From Lederbergia citri (GTDB lineage: Bacteria > Bacillota > Bacilli > Bacillales > Bacillaceae_C): 64,000 nucleotides of DNA. Position 1 is the stretch's first letter. The number at the start of each line of letters is the position of its first letter. The position numbers and the translations under genes were made by a program. Below are positions 61,365-64,000 of this stretch, piece after piece. Under the pieces are notes generated by a model. That model worked only from the letters and a program-made list of their open reading frames with translations, did no database searches and was not told the origin of the DNA. Location of the stretch: NCBI RefSeq assembly GCF_018343625.1, contig NZ_JAGYPG010000002.1:186001-250000 (forward strand), written 5' to 3'.

Positions 61365-61553
61365 TTAATTAACGTTCATATCCGCGTAGAATAATACGAC
61401 ATCTTCGTGATTCGCGTCCGCCCAATCGTTAAAGCACGCCGTATCGCAGTAGTATTGCTCCGCGCGGTCATCGTATAAGCCGTCGGCTATCGCTCGGTTA
61501 CATTGCGCACACGTTGGCGGACTTGCTTGCGGGTCGGGTATGCGCGGATTCAT
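61365..61553 (-). CDS. Small zinc-finger-like protein
   Basis: A 62-residue protein with CAQCNRAI and YYCDTACF, four cysteines spaced as C-x2-C and C-x3-C, fitting one zinc site. I start at the ATG at 61553, which overlaps the upstream stop by 4 nt. A longer frame adds Arg-rich sequence that is a shadow of that gene. It may be a ClpX-type or MYM-like zinc ribbon. Confidence 0.62.
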   Translation of the reverse strand: MNPRIPDPQASPPTCAQCNRAIADGLYDDRAEQYYCDTACFNDWADANHEDVVLFYADMNVN

Positions 61554-62293
61554 ACGTCGAGCCTCGCTTCTACTGGCGCGATTAGTTCGCAATCATTGCC
61601 GAGAGTGATTTCTTCGCCGTCATTTAAATAATAGTTTCCGCCAGCTCCATCGCCCTCCGGTCCCTCATATATCTCCGCGATCACATCTACGTTACCTTTA
61701 CCTAAAATCCACTTAACGCGCACAATATCGCCTTTCTTGAACTCGCCGGGCTTGCGTTTTGAGTCTTCTTTTTCTTCGACGATGACTTCGTATTCGCTGT
61801 CGAGAATAACTAAACCGATTCCTTCGACGGTAACATGGCCGTTCATGCCAGGTATTTCTTTATACGCCTTAGTAACCGTAAATTGATCGCCTTCTTTATA
61901 CTTATCGCACGCTATAAACGGCTTAGTAATCAAAATGCGCTCGCCTACGCGTGCCTTGCGTTTGATTGTCGTTGGCTTGGGCGTCACCAGTTCGAGGTCT
62001 TGCGGACGGAAATAGTCGAAATCGTCGTCGGTTTCTACTGCGATATAAAACGGATCGCCGTCCTTACGAGCTTTTTCGGAAATATAGTCGATAGTACCGA
62101 CCTCGCCCGCCTTAATATCGCGGAACTCTCCGACGACTAACGCCTTAACGCGGTCGCCTTCCTTGAATGTCGGAGTTTCTTCCTCGACCTTCTCTGTCTC
62201 ATTTACCGCAAACTCCGCGCCCATTAGCGTCATCATTTCCTTAATTTCTTCCGGCGTGCCTTCGAGTGTAGTTCCGTCGTAAATTAACTTCAT
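61550..62293 (-). CDS. Protein with several SH3/KOW-like modules
   Basis: A 247-residue protein made of repeated short beta modules: FKEGDRVKALVVGEFRDIKA, RKARVGERILITKPFIACDK and FKKGDIVRVKWILGKGNVDV. It is related in pattern to the protein at 48257. I start at the ATG at 62293 (MKLIYDGTTLEG), which overlaps the PD-(D/E)XK gene's stop. The function is unknown; such modules could bind nucleic acid or modulate a polymerase. Confidence 0.62.
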   Translation of the reverse strand: MKLIYDGTTLEGTPEEIKEMMTLMGAEFAVNETEKVEEETPTFKEGDRVKALVVGEFRDIKAGEVGTIDYISEKARKDGDPFYIAVETDDDFDYFRPQDLELVTPKPTTIKRKARVGERILITKPFIACDKYKEGDQFTVTKAYKEIPGMNGHVTVEGIGLVILDSEYEVIVEEKEDSKRKPGEFKKGDIVRVKWILGKGNVDVIAEIYEGPEGDGAGGNYYLNDGEEITLGNDCELIAPVEARLDV

Positions 62294-62685
62294 ACTACCG
62301 CCCCCTTTAACGATTCTATGCCCGTCGATAAACGCGTCCACTTCGCATCTATCGAGTCAGCACCGACCCAATACTCGCTGATTTCTCGATTCTCGAATAA
62401 GAATACTTCGCCGTTCAATACCGCGATAAATAAGTCGCAGTCGTCTTTATCGTAAGGCTTACCGCTATTTTTCCGAGCGTAACATACGACCTCGCCGTTC
62501 CTGTCGTCGCGGACCCGCGCGCTCTTTATCTGAATGCGAAGCCAGTCCGCCGTGCCCGGCGCCTTTGCTACGAGGTCGAACGGTTCGGGAGCGATAGGCT
62601 CCGCGACCGACCAACCGTTAGCAAGTAGCGCTGTTTGTGCGAGTAATTCCGAATGCCTTCCTTTTGTGACCGTTTCATGCGCTAT
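62290..62685 (-). CDS. PD-(D/E)XK nuclease hidden by a non-standard start codon
   Basis: The minus strand is open for 131 codons between the SSB-like gene and the 61550 gene but has no ATG, GTG or TTG near its start. The translation reads AHETVTKGRHSELLAQTALL, then PEPFDLVAK, LRIQIKSARVRDDRNGEVV and CDLFIAVLNGEVFLFE. E13, D37 and Q52-x-K54 form the catalytic core of the PD-(D/E)XK family that includes intron-encoded and Hjc-like enzymes. AAAGGGG lies nine bases before ATA at 62685. Its end overlaps the next ATG by 4 nt. Confidence 0.72.
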   Translation of the reverse strand: MAHETVTKGRHSELLAQTALLANGWSVAEPIAPEPFDLVAKAPGTADWLRIQIKSARVRDDRNGEVVCYARKNSGKPYDKDDCDLFIAVLNGEVFLFENREISEYWVGADSIDAKWTRLSTGIESLKGAVV

Positions 62686-62707
62686 GTGAATCGTCCCCTT
62701 TCGTTAT

Positions 62708-63454
62708 TTAGAAATCGTATTGTTTATCTTCGGATGTGCCTGCGTCTGTTGACGGCTTAGCCTTCGGAACTTCCAATCCGATCAAGCTAACATCGAAGCC
62801 CGCTTTTACGAGAAGTTCGATTTGCTCCGCTTCGTCTGCTTCGTATAAGATACCGTCGAATAGCGACATATCGAATTTGTCCGGTGCCTTATCGAAGTTA
62901 GCGCGCTCCTTGTCCGTTAAGTCCTCGTCCATATCGAGAACTGGCGTTAAGCTGACCGACGTATTCGTTCCGCTGCCTTCCTTCGATAATTCGAACGCCA
63001 GCTTGCCGAGTTTCTTTTCGTACTTCTTAATGGCGCCGTGAATGGCTTGCGCTTGATTCTTCGATACGTCGATAATGATAGGCTCTCCCGCCTCTAAGTC
63101 GAAGAATCCCATCGCGAATCGTTGCTTGGCGCGATACTTGCCCGCCTCTTGTCCGTGTTGATCGTTGAAATCCTTCGATAAATCCTTGTGAAATTTCCAG
63201 GCGGCGTCCCAAGGCGTGAGATTTTCGACCGGATAGCCTGCCGCGGACTTTTTCGAAGGATTCTTCGCGACGAATGAATTGACTTGCTTGTAGATACCGT
63301 ACGAGAAGAACGAAATCAAGTCGGAAGTTCCGAGGACTTTTACTTTGTACGTACTGCCGGATTTGAAACTCGAAAATTCTACCTTGTTTCCTCCGCCGTC
63401 ATTCGTCGAATTTAAAGCGTCTAAGGCTTCCGCCCCTGCTTGATACTTCGTCAT
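62708..63454 (-). CDS. Single-stranded DNA-binding protein, T4 gp32-like pattern
   Basis: A 248-residue protein. The core has beta strands YKVKVLGTSDLISFFSYGIY and GFFDLEAGEPIIIDVSKNQA, with basic and aromatic residues expected of an OB-fold. The C-terminus is acidic, ending EDKQYDF, as in SSB and gp32 tails that recruit partners. It lies at the upstream end of the polymerase block. The call rests on pattern and place rather than a clear motif. Confidence 0.62.
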   Translation of the reverse strand: MTKYQAGAEALDALNSTNDGGGNKVEFSSFKSGSTYKVKVLGTSDLISFFSYGIYKQVNSFVAKNPSKKSAAGYPVENLTPWDAAWKFHKDLSKDFNDQHGQEAGKYRAKQRFAMGFFDLEAGEPIIIDVSKNQAQAIHGAIKKYEKKLGKLAFELSKEGSGTNTSVSLTPVLDMDEDLTDKERANFDKAPDKFDMSLFDGILYEADEAEQIELLVKAGFDVSLIGLEVPKAKPSTDAGTSEDKQYDF

Positions 63455-63466
63455 TACACCGTCTCC

Positions 63467-63538
63467 TTATCGTTTATAATGTTCGAGTGCCGGATATTTC
63501 GGAATCGGTGCGCACCTTACGGGAAGGCTATCGCTCAT
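63467..63538 (-). CDS. Putative 23-residue peptide before the SSB-like gene
   Basis: The frame MSDSLPVRCAPIPKYPALEH plus YKR overlaps the upstream stop by 4 nt (ATGA) and ends next to the SSB ribosome site GGAGACGG. It could couple translation of the SSB-like gene. Too short to classify. Confidence 0.4.
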   Translation of the reverse strand: MSDSLPVRCAPIPKYPALEHYKR

Positions 63539-63630
63539 ACACCGTAGATATCGATTCCTATACCGCCGTTCGCGACGCCTTTACTTTTCGCGTCCTGCAA
63601 ATGGTAGCGGGACCTACTCGGTAAAGACAC
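63535..63630 (-). CDS. Putative 31-residue peptide
   Basis: It starts at GTG behind GGGAGGT at ideal distance and reads MSLPSRSRYHLQDAKSKGVA followed by NGGIGIDIYGV. The same frame is open upstream as TLAGAGGKSAV, so a longer product is possible. The sequence looks protein-like, but I recognise no family. The 63631-63753 stretch has a hairpin AGCCGA/TCGGCT and no gene. Confidence 0.42.
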   Translation of the reverse strand: MSLPSRSRYHLQDAKSKGVANGGIGIDIYGV

Positions 63631-63753
63631 GGCGGATTTACCTCCCGCGCCCGCTAACGTACATATCGGAAAGGGCGCCTTCTTTTACGCCGCCAGTCGG
63701 ATTAACCAACCTGCATGCAACCGATATATACGTTAGCCGACGCAAGAATCGGC

Positions 63754-63834
63754 TTATTCCTTTATAACTCCGTAAATCATCGACGTAAGTATTACCGTCA
63801 TAAGTACGAGTAGATATATCGTCGAAATACTCAT
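63754..63834 (-). CDS. Putative 26-residue membrane peptide
   Basis: MSISTIYLLVLMTVILTSMI with YGVIKE is one membrane helix with polar ends. The ATG overlaps the upstream stop by 4 nt and GGGGG precedes it. Similar short membrane peptides occur elsewhere in this block. Confidence 0.45.
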   Translation of the reverse strand: MSISTIYLLVLMTVILTSMIYGVIKE

Positions 63835-64000
63835 GCGTAAACCCCCGTAACTTTTTCGAAATCTTCTATACGCATTTGCTCGCGTTCAATCGCCGCCAAA
63901 TGTCCGTTAATCTTCGCTTGAATTTCGTCTATTTCAGCCTGTATCATTTCGCGTGTATTCGGATTCTTCGCCCTAGCACGCGCCCAAATTCTTTCGCCCA
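63831..64000 (-). CDS. Partial coiled-coil protein at the window edge
   Basis: The last 55 codons of a gene whose start lies beyond the window. They read ERIWARARAKNPNTREMIQA, EIDEIQAKINGHLAAIERE and QMRIEDFEKVTGVYA, a mostly helical charged end. It overlaps the membrane peptide gene by 4 nt. No family can be given. Confidence 0.6.
   Translation of the reverse strand, partial: GERIWARARAKNPNTREMIQAEIDEIQAKINGHLAAIEREQMRIEDFEKVTGVYA

Noticed and set aside
16094..64000. CRISPR array or defence-system operon
   Set aside because: No regularly spaced repeats of CRISPR type and no cas-like genes. The Cas4/RecB-like nuclease lies in a phage replication block and is better read as a phage exonuclease.

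Overview
The window joins two kinds of DNA. Bases 1-15413 are low-GC chromosome of a Bacillaceae bacterium (Bacillus in the broad sense): the glycolytic block cggR-gapA-pgk-tpiA-gpmI-eno, then secG, an Est30-type carboxylesterase, rnr and smpB, a sugar ABC transporter of the LplB/LplC type, and a YrzI-type small protein. From about 15477 to the right edge the DNA becomes richer in CG-containing codons and encodes a tailed phage. I read it as a prophage in a tRNA-Arg(CCG) gene: only the 3' part of that tRNA remains at 15414-15476, and its 5' neighbour cannot form the acceptor stem. The integrase and second att site are not in view.

Chromosomal part: a partial lipoprotein and two permeases (1-2177) lie behind a promoter overlapped by a near-perfect cre site. 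smpB, rnr and est follow, then a 51-bp tandem repeat, secG and the glycolytic operon. The operon has a sigma-A type promoter followed by a tandem CggR operator. Two copies of a dispersed intergenic repeat occur at 1122-1219 and 11855-12063, the latter between gapA and pgk. A cluster of tiny ORFs with three tandem terminator-like hairpins (14699-15312) ends the host part.

Prophage part: rightward genes at 15669-18587 encode an XRE repressor-like protein, a small membrane protein, an FtsK/SpoIIIE-type ATPase, a replication-relaxation protein and a probable cargo gene with its own promoter. The rest runs leftward, apart from one regulator-like gene at 45445. From the left are fibre, endolysin, holin, XhlA, Gp37-like tail protein, an AT-rich adsorption cassette, Dit, tape measure, frameshifted tail chaperones, tail tube, connectors, capsid, decoration, scaffold, portal and terminase (18630-40374). 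Next come a RepL-like protein, a phage tRNA-Trp and a sigma-like protein (40791-43367), then methylation, nucleotide metabolism and replication genes (43802-64000). These last include three DNA methyltransferases, dNMP kinase, ThyX, MazG-like, PhoH-like, class II ribonucleotide reductase, RuvC-like resolvase, a RecB-like nuclease, family A DNA polymerase and an SSB-like protein.

The most notable points are: a nrdJ gene split by a 979-nt group I intron with an HNH ORF, whose exons rejoin in frame to 762 aa; four HNH genes next to or inside conserved phage genes; at least three genes that appear to start at ACG, ATT or ATA, one of them an otherwise hidden PD-(D/E)XK nuclease; a compact rightward RNA (promoter, hairpin, terminator) opposite the late operon; and many short ORFs that overlap their neighbours by 1-4 nt.
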